Assembly: GCF_000835495.1 (NCBI RefSeq)
Contig: NW_015622543.1
Location: forward strand, 5,630,619 to 5,694,618
Origin: Cladophialophora immunda
Lineage: Eukaryota; Ascomycota; Eurotiomycetes; Chaetothyriales; Herpotrichiellaceae
Direction of reading: 5' to 3'
DNA length: 64,000 nt
In this document: positions 54,916-64,000 of the stretch, one piece after another
Position numbering within the stretch: position 1 is the stretch's first letter
Layout: every line of letters starts with the position of its first letter
Notes under the pieces: generated by a model
The model's database searches: none
What the model was told of the DNA's origin: nothing
Seen by the model: the letters and a program-made list of their open reading frames with translations, nothing else
Made by a program: the position numbers and the translations under genes

Positions 54916-55295
54916 TCAATGGATGTCTCTGACGCCAGGCGACGAGTAGAGCTCGAGCTTGCGGGCTCCCATTCTGATCAGTGCTTCGACGGCCCCAAAG
55001 TCCTTTTTGTCAACCTTCTGGTTCTTGCGGAATTCGCGTCTGGAGGATAATTTCATCAACCAATGGCCCTTTAATATCTGACTTGTGAGGACTGCCGAAG
55101 AGTCCCAACTCACCTTGCCGCGTTCCGGAAGTTTTCTCTCGTGGCCTGTTGGAGCAAGGTAGAGTGTGAGATGACTGCCTGACAGATGTGGCGAGGCTTG
55201 GAAAGAAGGGGACCAACCTCTGGCTTCTTGCCTGCAGCACGCAGACAAGCTCGGTATAGCTTGAGGACTTCGCGTTGAAGTCCCGAATGGCGCAT
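54916..55295 (-). CDS. SDH6: LYR-motif succinate dehydrogenase assembly factor (SDHAF1/Sdh6, 77 aa, 3 exons)
   Basis: Tiny mitochondrial matrix assembly factor that delivers iron-sulfur clusters to the Sdh2 subunit of complex II. Introns 55146-55217 and 55040-55113 join exons of 78, 32 and 124 bases in perfect phase. The protein reads MRHSGLQREVLKLYR with the LYR motif at residues 13-15, then ATRENFRNAARREFRKN and DFGAVEALIRMGARKLELYS, closing with SPGVRDIH. Order and length match SDHAF1 (LYR, then RENFR, then the LxxYSSPG end). No separate frame longer than about 45 codons exists, so ORF scans miss it. It lies head-to-tail upstream of hsp30. Confidence 0.9.
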
Positions 55296-55564
55296 TCTAG
55301 TATCTCCAGTCAATGGACAATGTATATGACTGGGCGACGTGTGTGATGCAAGATGCAGAAAAATGAAGCTCGACCTTTTAAAACGGCATTGGATTTTGGC
55401 CATTGACCTTTCCGTATTCGGAAAATATCTCTCGCCGCCCTCGTACATTGTGAATTGAACCTTTGGAGCTGCATATCATTCATTTATCATGGATTCATGT
55501 CTCATACAAGTCAATTCTCTATCGATCCTCATGTACCGGCAACATCCAGCCACCAAACTGGAGC

Positions 55565-56401
55565 TCATTTCTCCTCCAAAAACTTCAACAGCTCGCTATT
55601 CACCTCGTCCGCTTTGATGTTGGGCAACGCATGAGGTGCCCCTTTAACCACCACCAGCCTGCCATTCTTCAACAGCTTAATCGCTTCGTGCGCGCTCGCC
55701 TCGATCGGGACGACCTGGTCATCGTCGCCGTGCATCACCAACACAGGGATGTCGATCTTCTTCAGGTCCTCGGTCATGTCCGTCTCCGAGAAGACCTTGA
55801 CGCACTCGTACGAGTTGACGAACCCGCACATCATGCCCTGCTGCCACCAGGACTGAATGAGACCCTGGGAGACCTGAGCGCCCGGGCGATTGAAGCCGAA
55901 GAAGGGACCAGAGGGGACATCAATAAAGAATTGTGAGCGGTCCTTGATCATGGCCGCCCGGAACGAGTCGAAGACCTCGATCGGCGTGCCCTTGGGGTTG
56001 GCTTCGGTCTTGAGCATGAGCGGTGTCACCGCGCTGACCAAAACCGCCTTCTTGACCCGACTAGAGCCATGGCGGCCTAAGAACCTGGCCACTTCACCGC
56101 CTCCGGTTGAGTGGCCAACCATCATGACATCCCTCAAGTCGAGGTGTACAAACAATTGCAGCAGGTCGTCGGCGTAGGTGTCCATGTCGTTGCCTGTCCA
56201 GGGTTGGCTGGACCGGCCGTGCCCTCGGCGGTCGTGGGCGACGACCCGGTATCCCTTGCTGGCTAGGAAGAACATCTGATTCTCCCAGTTGTCGCTGTTC
56301 AACGGCCAGCCGTGGGAAAACACGACGGTCCCGGAGGCATCCTTGTGGCCCCAGTCCTTGTAGTAGATCTCAGTTCCATCGTTGGTGGTGAGATACGGCA
56401 T
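55565..56401 (-). CDS. Alpha/beta hydrolase, non-haem chloroperoxidase-like (278 aa)
   Basis: Hydrolase of the cofactor-free chloroperoxidase/esterase group; the physiological reaction is probably ester or lactone hydrolysis or perhydrolysis. The uninterrupted frame starts [18 protein letters not shown]. The oxyanion-hole motif SHGWPLNSD, nucleophile Ser98 in [10 protein letters not shown], acid Asp228 in [10 protein letters not shown] and His257 in GAPHALP form a complete triad. Length is typical. No signal peptide, so cytosolic. A TATATATA block at about 56529-56537, 130 bases upstream on the same strand, may be its promoter. Single-exon bacterial-like structure and close similarity of this group to bacterial enzymes would be compatible with old horizontal transfer, which I cannot test here. 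Confidence 0.93.
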   Translation of the reverse strand: MPYLTTNDGTEIYYKDWGHKDASGTVVFSHGWPLNSDNWENQMFFLASKGYRVVAHDRRGHGRSSQPWTGNDMDTYADDLLQLFVHLDLRDVMMVGHSTGGGEVARFLGRHGSSRVKKAVLVSAVTPLMLKTEANPKGTPIEVFDSFRAAMIKDRSQFFIDVPSGPFFGFNRPGAQVSQGLIQSWWQQGMMCGFVNSYECVKVFSETDMTEDLKKIDIPVLVMHGDDDQVVPIEASAHEAIKLLKNGRLVVVKGAPHALPNIKADEVNSELLKFLEEK

Positions 56402-57965
56402 CTTGAGAAGTCAAAGCGCAGCTGCTGATAAGATGGTTTGTAAATTGCGTGTTAGGGCCTTCAGAACGGTACTCTTGATGTGAATGGCATGAGAAGTTCG
56501 GGGTCCCTCTTCCGACGCCGCATCCCAAGTATATATACCTTCTTCAAGTCTCGTTCTGTCAACCACGATGCAACAGTCAATCTCAAATCTCCGTGGACAG
56601 GTTTGCCCGGTTTCCCGATAGACATAATCACACACGACAGTCACGCCGGATCATTGGGCCTCTCGAGGAGCGGCATCCGGATTAAGGCGCAATGAAGATC
56701 CATTTACTTGGCACAGTCCGTGTCGACTCCTCGTTTAGGCTGAATCTATCCTGGCCGATTCGCTTCATTGGCCACACAGCAACCTGATTTGAGAATTTGC
56801 GTCAGGGGTATTTGAGGACCATTGGCTGCGACGCATCTACCGAATAAGACTGCGGAGCAAATGCTTACGAGAACTGGCGAGCTGGAGTGGGTGCGGAATG
56901 TGACCGAAACAGGTACGTGCATTGTGATGCATCCTCTCTACAGTCCATCCAACATCTCGCTCGGTGCCCTGCACGGCGCCGAAGAGTGGGATTGGTTAAC
57001 CTCGAGGTCAATGAGTATCACGGACCTATCCGACTGCAGGACTGTGATGCCGAAGTCTCGCTCAGATCTACTGTATCACACTCAAAATATCGTTGGCTGC
57101 TCTAGCTAATGCCAATCTGGATCCAGTAGGTATCCAATTGCCCGATATCATCCAGGATCGCTCCATTTCACGACTTCCTATTCCAGACACGAATGAATGG
57201 CCCTTGACCACTCCACATGACGACTTACTTACTCAGCAAAGAGGATGCACCCCTTGCCCATGGTCCCACGATCCATCGCATGTTTCATCAGGAGGGTGCA
57301 GCTTCTCTTTGCTGCAAGCAACGGTGTGGTTGCAACGGAGGGATTACGATCCTGGAAGCCGACCGACGAAAGGATGATAACTATGCATGTGTTCCACTCT
57401 CGACTCAGTTCAACAGCCGCGCTGGGCGACAGCGATCGTTTTGCCAAGGCTCTACTGCATGGAATATACTCGTGATCCGTTTGGCATGCTGGTTCTTCAT
57501 GGGCTACACTTGCCAGACACGGGTACTGGAAATTTCCCCTGCCGGTGAGATGGGAACTGTGATTCCTGATGCAGGGACCGGACCGAGATGCCGTAGTCTG
57601 ATGATCCGACCGGCTGGATCAGGAACCTGTCAGTACTGAGGCAGAGAGATGAATAACGGGCACAAAGCCTGCTGCTTGCCATGTCTGTTCTCAACAGCTT
57701 ATGATGCCCTTGGGTGGTAGGCGAGGTTTACCGAGCCGTTCCCAGCTTCGGAAGGTCGACACTGACAAACTACACCAAATCTCCGCTACAAGGCTGGGCA
57801 AGGTTGGATCGTGTCTATCTCAGAAATGAAGACAAAGAGCCCTAGATCTCGGAAATAGCGTGAGAACAGTGGGAGCAGCCGGAATTTTTTTGACTCCATC
57901 TCATCGAAAACATCATCCACTATCAGAAGCAGAAGCAGCAATAGTAGTAACCCGCCCCGTTCCGT
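56402..57965. other. 1.6-kb spacer
   Basis: Between the hydrolase start and the glutathione transferase stop. It contains the TATA-like block near 56530. Frames of up to 140 codons lack ATG-linked motifs or family features. Confidence 0.5.
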
Positions 57966-59049
57966 CTACAGCTTCTTCTCTGCCGCCGCCAACTTCGCGA
58001 AGCGGGCCTTTGTCCGATCGGCCACGGCCTTCTCGTTCCAGATGTACGTCACGCTGGGCTCCTGCACGACCTTGGACGCCCAGGCCAGGAACTTTGGCGT
58101 CTTCTCGGCCAGCAGGGCGTCGAGCTTCGGGCTCAGGATCCCGTACTCGGGCTTGGTGAAGGCGAGGAGTCGAAGGAGGAACGGACCCGTTTGGACCTAC
58201 GGGGCGATCGAGGTACGTGAGGTTAGTATCTTCTCTCTCTCTCTCTCTCTTCGTCTCGCTTTCCTTATATCTCACTATATCTATCCCTTGCAAAAACACC
58301 GAGAGGGGCGGGATGGATGGTGGGACCACGCAAAACGCCATGCGATGCAGTACCAGCCACAAAACACACAAAAAGGAGGGGAAAAGACTCACCTCCGCGA
58401 GAGTCAACCTGTCACTGCCCCCGAAATAAGGCCCGTTCCCTTGCCCGCCCCAGTTGAAGAGGGGCTCGACCTCCTTGACGAGGGCGGCGACGAGGTCCTG
58501 CGCCGCGGCGTCCTTGTCGGCCTCGGTCTGCGCGCGCTGGCCGGCGAAGATCTGCGGCAGGGCCTTGGAGATGAAGGCGTCGACGAAGAAGGCCACGCGG
58601 GCGCGGGTCAGCGCGGCGCCGACGGGGCCGGTGGGCGGCAGCAGGGGCGACGGGTGCGCGTCGGCGAGGAACTGCGTGACCACGGCGGACTCGGTGATGA
58701 CGTTGCCGTTGTAGTTGATGCTGGGCACGAGGCCGCGCTGGGGTGTTGCGAGGGGTCAGCAAGAAAACAAAACACCCCCCACGCAGCGAGAGACACACAA
58801 CCCATCTCAAACGCACAAGATTTGCTTATAAATATCAACTAGAGGGGAGCGAGGGACACGACAACGACATACCGGATTCACCTTCAAATACCACGGATCC
58901 CGCGGCCGGTCCAGGTCGATGATCTCCTCCTTGTACGAGAGTCCGAGCTCCCTGAGCGCGATGTGCGCTCGATGCGCCCACGGACAGCCGTGGTTGGTGT
59001 ATAGAATGATGTCGGGCGCGGCGCCGTTGGTCCCGTTGGTGGCGGCCAT
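57966..59049 (-). CDS. Omega/GTO-type glutathione S-transferase (250 aa, 3 exons)
   Basis: Glutathione-dependent thiol transferase. Introns 58738-58872 (135 bases) and 58197-58392 (196 bases) join exons of 59, 115 and 77 codons, all in phase 0. The thioredoxin-fold half has LYTNHGCPWAHRAHIALREL with Cys22 as the likely active-site residue, then VPSINYNGNVITESAVVTQF with the cis-Pro and the ESxV glutathione-binding pair. The helical half contains FVDAFISKALPQIFAGQ, NGPYFGGSDRLTLAEV and YIWNEKAVADRTKARFAKL. A Cys rather than Ser/Tyr in the active site indicates omega-type chemistry (dehydroascorbate, S-conjugate or glutathionyl removal). Intron 2 contains a TC microsatellite. The long 57913-58728 frame is read-through of this intron. 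Confidence 0.93.
58232..58250. repeat. TC microsatellite inside a GST intron
   Basis: About nine TC units lie inside intron 58197-58392. This is one of three dinucleotide runs in the window, two of which lie in introns. Confidence 0.85.
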
Positions 59050-59801
59050 GGCTGACTGATGACAGCTACCGGTGTTGTGTGTCTTGTGTCTGTGCTGGGG
59101 GGGAAGAAGTATAGAGCAGAATGAGGGAGAAGACCCAATTGATAAGTAGATAGATGGATGGATAGAGAGATGGATAGATGAAGGAAATGGATCAGATTAC
59201 AGGGGCTAACAGGTATTTAATCAAGCAAAGAGAAAGTGACAGGCCCAAGCAAGATCTACGACTAAGATAAATCCTTTCGATAAATACCTTTTTAAATCCT
59301 TTAAATCCTTCCTCTACCCCTCCCATGAAGCGGGACGTTGAATATCAAGCCATATTCTCCAAATATTGCGATTTGTCATCGCCGCCCAATCACCGTCCAA
59401 GGAGGGGATGACCCGGAGGGGTGGGGAGTTCGAGATAGAAAAAATGGGAGGGAAACCCCCCGAATCGGAGTGAGGTATTCCCGCAGAACCAGCCAATGTC
59501 TACGGGAGACCGTCGGAGATCATCTACGTGTTGGTGGGCACGAGGTAGTAGATGTACATGCGCACGTGCGTGGAGGGAGTATAACTACCTTAGCGGGTAG
59601 GATACCGACACATACACTCCATGTGTATATTGGGACAGCATATAATCAGAGTCAACTTGGAGAACCGACGTGAATACGCTCAAAACACATCACTGCAATG
59701 GCTTCATGTCCAGATAGCTTAGCAAAGGGCCATAGTCCATCTCTTCGTTACTGCAAGATCACAATCGCTTGCCATGCATCATTACTCCCTTCTATCACAG
59801 C
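59050..59801. other. Spacer upstream of the GST gene
   Basis: About 750 bases between two minus-strand genes. It contains the GATA/GATG-rich repeat noted separately. No coding feature. Confidence 0.55.
59147..59180. repeat. Imperfect GATA/GATG tetranucleotide repeat
   Basis: An interrupted run of TAGATGGATGGATAGAGAG-like units about 100 bases upstream of the GST start codon. Several GATA cores result, which nitrogen regulators can bind; that is speculation. Confidence 0.6.
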
Positions 59802-62800
59802 TCAACGCCCATACTCCAGGCTCGGCACCACCACAGGCCCGTATTTGACCACGCTTCCATATGCGCCTTCTCCCTGCACCAAAAAGTCGGCCGCCAGACT
59901 CAGCTTGCCAGATCCTCGGTGCATGTCCGTCTGGCCAAACGTGCCGTTGACAACTTCAGGATCGTACACCACAATCGCCACATAGTTTCGCCGCGCCATC
60001 AGCTTCCGGTTGTTGATGGGTTGTCCTGTCACGTCGTGCGTGAAGATCTCCATCATGTCTTCTTTCGTGTCGGTCGGCTGTGATGGGGTTGACCGCTGCC
60101 CATTCGCCGGGATGTAGAGGGGTTTGTTGTTGTTGAGCAGTTTCATGACATAGCCGTGAGGGGGGGTGTTCACGACCGGCGATGAGATGATCTGGTACAT
60201 GGTCTTGTGATCTGATGGGTGAGATGGATCATGGACGAGTCCTGCGCCACACGTGTTGACCGCTCCCGACACAAATGTCATGCGAATCGATCGCTGATGC
60301 GAGATGCCCTGGAGTGTGCGGATAAAGTACGTCCGCTCCAGATCCTAATCACATTAGCAAAGCACAATCGAGCAGAAAACAGTTGCAACTGCACTCACCT
60401 TTGAATCGTGGGTCCATTGGTCCTTGAGCTCGTCGAGAACGTCAATGTCGCCAAAGGGGCTCAGAATACCTCCCATTAGCCCGGATTTGCCGACAGCACG
60501 TTTCACCGAGTCAAAGCCCGACCCGACCGCCCCTTTCGCTCCGACCACGCCCGCCACGGAGCTTGTCACTTTGCCGAGCACGTTGTAGGCGCCCGTCACC
60601 GCTTTCTTGCCGGTAGCCACGGTCTGTGCTATCGATTCTGCAGCATCCAGCCTGGGATAGATCAGGGGGACCGGAATCATCAGGAGACAGTGTTGAATGG
60701 TCGGAGGGAGCAATGCAATCTTAGGGAACAGCCCCTGGTAGGTTGGGCCTGCCATGACTTGATGGAGCGTCCGTTCGCTTCGAGTATCGGGACCGACGAC
60801 GGCGACCGCCGGTCCAAGGTATTTGACAAAATGCCATCCCGTCCCTGTAATGGTAAATAGATCTCTGTCGTCGGACACGTTGCGAAGAAGTTCTAGGGTG
60901 GTGTGATGCTGGAACAGCAGGTACATCTCAATGCCGATCCGTCCAATGTTCTTGAACATGTTGCTGAATTGCATGTATTCGGGGTAAGAACCAAAACCGT
61001 CAAATCTGCTCTCGTCAGCCTCGTGGTTCATTCGGACGACCGCAACTGATCAACTCACATGTCATGATCGTCAATCGTCAGGATATGGGGTATCTGGGCA
61101 AAAGCTTCACGCAAATATGGCTGATCAAAATGACTCGTGTAGTAATGAAAATATGCATGTGTCACGTCTTCCTCATGCGCAGCTGTCCAGACAGCATTCT
61201 TTCGGTTTTCTTTGCCGCTCGTCGACAGCCACTGTTTGAGCGATGGGATTTCCTTCCACAGCCTGTCGGCGTTGATCTGACTGCCCAAGCCGAGCTGGCA
61301 ATGGAACCCGCCACATTCGGCGTGTTTCTGCATGATGTCCTTCCACATGAAACCCACTCCGCCCAGTCTGGCGCGCTCGTTGGCGCTTACGTTGAGCGAA
61401 AAGTCATTTGCGGAAGTGCAAACGAAGCGCCAATTGGTCTCGTGTTTGCCAGCCACCAAAAACTCGTATCTCGTGCAACCAAGATGGGAAGTGATGGCAT
61501 ATGTCCACTTCGCCGCCCCAGAATCTTCCATACGCAGATCAACGTCGTACTTGTAAAATGTCCACCGCTGATGAGAGGAGATATTGTTGGCTTTTAACTG
61601 GCGCGGATTGGGAGACAGGTCGACGCTCTGATGGATGTGTATTGTTGGTGGCTGAGGTGCGTCCGTGACTAGCATTATAGATCCATACCAAATGCCTCGC
61701 TCTATATCCATATTGACGTAGCGCAGATAAGGGCCAAAGTATACACCATTCGTAGCCACCACCTTGTACAGGTCCACGCCGGCGCTAGGAGGCGGACCTG
61801 TGAAGGCCGCTGGGCCGGGCAAACCCATAACACTTTGCTGATCATATCCGGGAGTCATGGGAAGACCCGGCGACGCCAGCGGTTTGGAAGTGAAAGATAA
61901 GCCAGGTGAAGCTAGTGGGTTCTGGTATATACTGGCCACCGGCGACAATGGGGTTTCGTTCAAGTTGAGGGGGGTCGGGCCTTTGGGGAACTCCCATTGA
62001 GTGGATTGTGTAGGTAAATGGATATAGTAGTACTGTCCCGAGTTCGGGTCCAAGTGCGCTATCCAGCCCTCTGGGAGCGGCGGTGGAGATGCGGGAGGAA
62101 TTTGGGATGGCGTCTGGGGCATGACGGGCTGAGCCTGCGGTATCTGTCCGTTCATGGTCGGATGGGCCAGTGGACTCTGGACCGCTTGCCTAGGGTCGTT
62201 CGCAAACGCCGGATGGTCCATTTGGTTGGGAACCTGTGTCCCTGGCATGAAACTGGCCGGTTGTTGAGCGACTGCGGCCGCGACTCCTGATGAAGTCGCT
62301 GGCGCCACAGCGGCACCGACCACACTTCTTCTCTGTTTCTCATTCCCAGCCAATGTTCTGCCACCAGGAACCTGAGAGTATGCCGGAGGTGGCTCCTCAT
62401 GCGGCTGGAGCCTGGATATCTCGGTTTCGACAGGGTGCTGGGCCCGAGTTGGAGACTGAACGGTGGCTGAGCGAGGCGTGGGTACGGCGGCAGCAGGTGG
62501 TGATGAAGGGCGGGCTTCTTCCATGCCTTGATACACAGTGGGAGCAGGGTGTTGCGAGCTACCTGGGGCTTCGGTGGGAGTCCAAGGTCGCCTCGGGGGA
62601 GCGTTGCTCTGTGTTTGGGCGGGTGGAGGCTGCGCGCTGTACTGGGAGGCTCTTTGCTGGGCCGCTAGGCTTTGGGCTTGTAAGCTGTTCAGCGTTGCGG
62701 TGCCCGCAATGCCAGATGCCGCATATCGGGCTTCGATGTCGGTCTGCGGACGAGCCCCCGGGCCAACAATAGGCGTTTCTGGCGGAGGAGGTGATCCTCG

Positions 62801-63472
62801 CTGTGCTCTGGTGGTGGAAGTTGAAGCCGTGGAACTGATTCGGTTGATCGAAGTAGGGTCCCTGATCTTCAATCTGCTCAAAGCATCCGCGGCAGCAGAC
62901 GAAGACTCGGAGGGCGGCGGCCAATACTGCTGACGAGACTCATTCTGGCTCGGGAGGGGAGCCGTATTCGGAGCGTCTCTACGCTGAGGAGGGCGCTGGA
63001 ACAGTCCTTCTTTATCTGGCGCATCCGGGCCCGGGGACTCTGGTAAAGGCTTTGGTGCCGTCCCACGGCGTTCAGCAAGTGTCTGCCCGGGACGCCCATC
63101 TCCTGAAGTCGTCCTCTTTGCCTGTTGTCTTGTCCCGCTGCCTGCACTCACGCTCTGTTCAGGAGACGTTACTCTTCTCACATCCGGGTATGGATATGGC
63201 GCAGGAGAGCCATTGGATCGGGAGGCTTGTGCTTGCTGGCGAGCCTGCTCGTCCGGGTATGGGAGGGACGGCATGGGGTAGACGGTCGTAGACTGAGGAG
63301 GCGGCTGGGGAGCAGGGCTTTGCTTGCCTGCAATGGAGGGTACACCTGATGAGGCGCTTGAGGTTCTTTTATTAATGCGCAATGGCTCGACAATGGTGGG
63401 GGAGTCGCGGTCATTGGGGCGATTGAGGAACATCTCGCCGTCGGGCCTCCCATGTTGGCCAGAGGCACTCAT
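59802..63472 (-). CDS. WW-domain and PhoD-like phosphatase fusion protein (1187 aa, 3 exons)
   Basis: Large cytosolic protein. Introns 61006-61058 and 60345-60398 keep frame. Residues 1-450 are disordered, Pro/Gln/Ser-rich, with PPPP and PxY-like runs. A WW domain follows at about 462-495 (PLPEGWIAHLDPNSGQYYY then TQWEFPKGP), with both signature Trp residues. The C-terminal 650 residues are a PhoD-like metallophosphatase: GLGSQINADRLWKEIPSL, then DDHDIFDGFGSYPEYMQ, whose Asp-Asp-His-Asp is completed across intron 1, then GTGWHFVKYLGPAVAVVGPD, and TFVSGAVNTCGAGLVHD near the end. PhoD enzymes cleave phosphodiesters or phosphomonoesters with Fe/Ca; no signal peptide is present here. The WW part probably recruits proline-rich partners. 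The last exon alone (59802-60344) would be missed as part of the gene. Confidence 0.92.
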
Positions 63473-64000
63473 GGCTTCAGGAGGACTTGCGGTTCTTGAG
63501 GAGAACGTAGATTATACTGCTGTCGATCTCGGTGCCGGTAGAGGACTCGCAATCTGGGAGTGGGGCCTGCCCTGTGAGGAGGAGGATGGTGATGATGATG
63601 ATATGGTTGAACTGCGGTCGGGCCCAGGCCACGGATTTAGAAACAACGGAAGAAGGGGAATGCTGATGCCGAGCAAGACCTGAAAGATGACCAGAGCAAA
63701 ATACGAAACAAGCGCTGCAAAAAGGAGAGTTGGCGGGAGGATTCTGAAGAGTCTGAGGAGGAGGAGTAGGAGAGTTGTGCGCGCGAGAGCAGCAGCACAA
63801 GTACTCAAGTACAAGGGAGGGGAACCGGTTGGCGCCTTGACTCGACGCCCAACTTGGACTTTGTCGCTCTCTTTTCCTCGCTCGCTCTCTCGCAATTGTC
63901 TATCTCTTCTTCCCAGCAACGCGACAGCAATGGTACATAAACGATGAGCCTTTCTATGCTTCCGCTCTCGTGATAGTCAAGCGGGACCAGGAGCCCTGCT
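63473..64000. other. Right edge of the window
   Basis: Upstream region of the WW-PhoD gene. A minus-strand frame (63512-63978) encodes a hydrophobic segment and then a Ser/Pro tail, but has no ATG and no clear splice partner inside the window. It could be leader sequence of the WW-PhoD transcript or the 3' exon of a gene beyond the edge. Confidence 0.4.

Noticed and set aside
57913..58728. A 271-residue glutathione transferase frame
   Set aside because: Read-through of the microsatellite intron into the wrong frame; the true last exon is 57966-58196 in another phase.
63512..63978. A minus-strand frame with a hydrophobic segment
   Set aside because: No ATG and no splice partner inside the window; may be leader sequence, so not called a gene.

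Overview
The window reads as nuclear DNA of a filamentous ascomycete (Pezizomycotina). Almost every multi-exon gene is interrupted by GT-AG introns of about 48-80 bases. The gene content is typical of the group: Zn2Cys6 regulators, many MFS transporters, GPI-anchored cell-wall proteins, a fungal IKS1 kinase and an AP180/ANTH adaptor. The mix of catabolic dehydrogenases, a flavin monooxygenase and sugar/acid transporters recalls Eurotiomycetes such as black yeasts, but that placement is inference. No rRNA, tRNA, CRISPR array or intact transposon was seen. Exon joins below were worked out by hand from reading phase, splice dinucleotides and family conservation, and exon lengths were checked for frame.

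Region 1 (1-12.7 kb) is metabolic. It holds the 3' end of a zinc alcohol dehydrogenase, a succinate-semialdehyde-type aldehyde dehydrogenase, a divergent Zn2Cys6 regulator, a Baeyer-Villiger-type flavin monooxygenase, a sugar-type MFS permease, a decayed C2-like remnant and a Gfo/Idh/MocA oxidoreductase. ADH + ALDH + BVMO + regulator + permease in one stretch resembles a cyclic-ketone or lactone catabolic set.

Region 2 (13.3-18.2 kb) is housekeeping: an IKS1-like kinase with C-terminal hydrophobic segments and a clathrin adaptor of the AP180/CALM type.

Region 3 (19.1-34.1 kb) is metabolic again: a 14-exon sugar-type MFS permease, a Dal5-like MFS acid permease, a LEU3-spaced Zn2Cys6 regulator, a 2-oxoglutarate/Fe(II) dioxygenase, an MmgE/PrpD-family enzyme and a thiamine-diphosphate 2-oxoacid decarboxylase. 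The last five have the composition of a small co-regulated gene cluster without a PKS or NRPS; its substrate is unknown.

Region 4 (35.2-53.8 kb) holds mostly uncharacterised, low-complexity or disordered proteins of 261, 1353, 364 and 1147 residues, plus two GPI-type secreted proteins, separated by long gene-poor spacers with microsatellites.

Region 5 (53.8-64 kb) holds an Hsp30-type small heat-shock protein with a TATA box and a heat-shock element, a 77-residue LYR protein (SDHAF1/Sdh6), a chloroperoxidase-like alpha/beta hydrolase, an omega-type glutathione transferase, and a large WW + PhoD-like phosphatase fusion.
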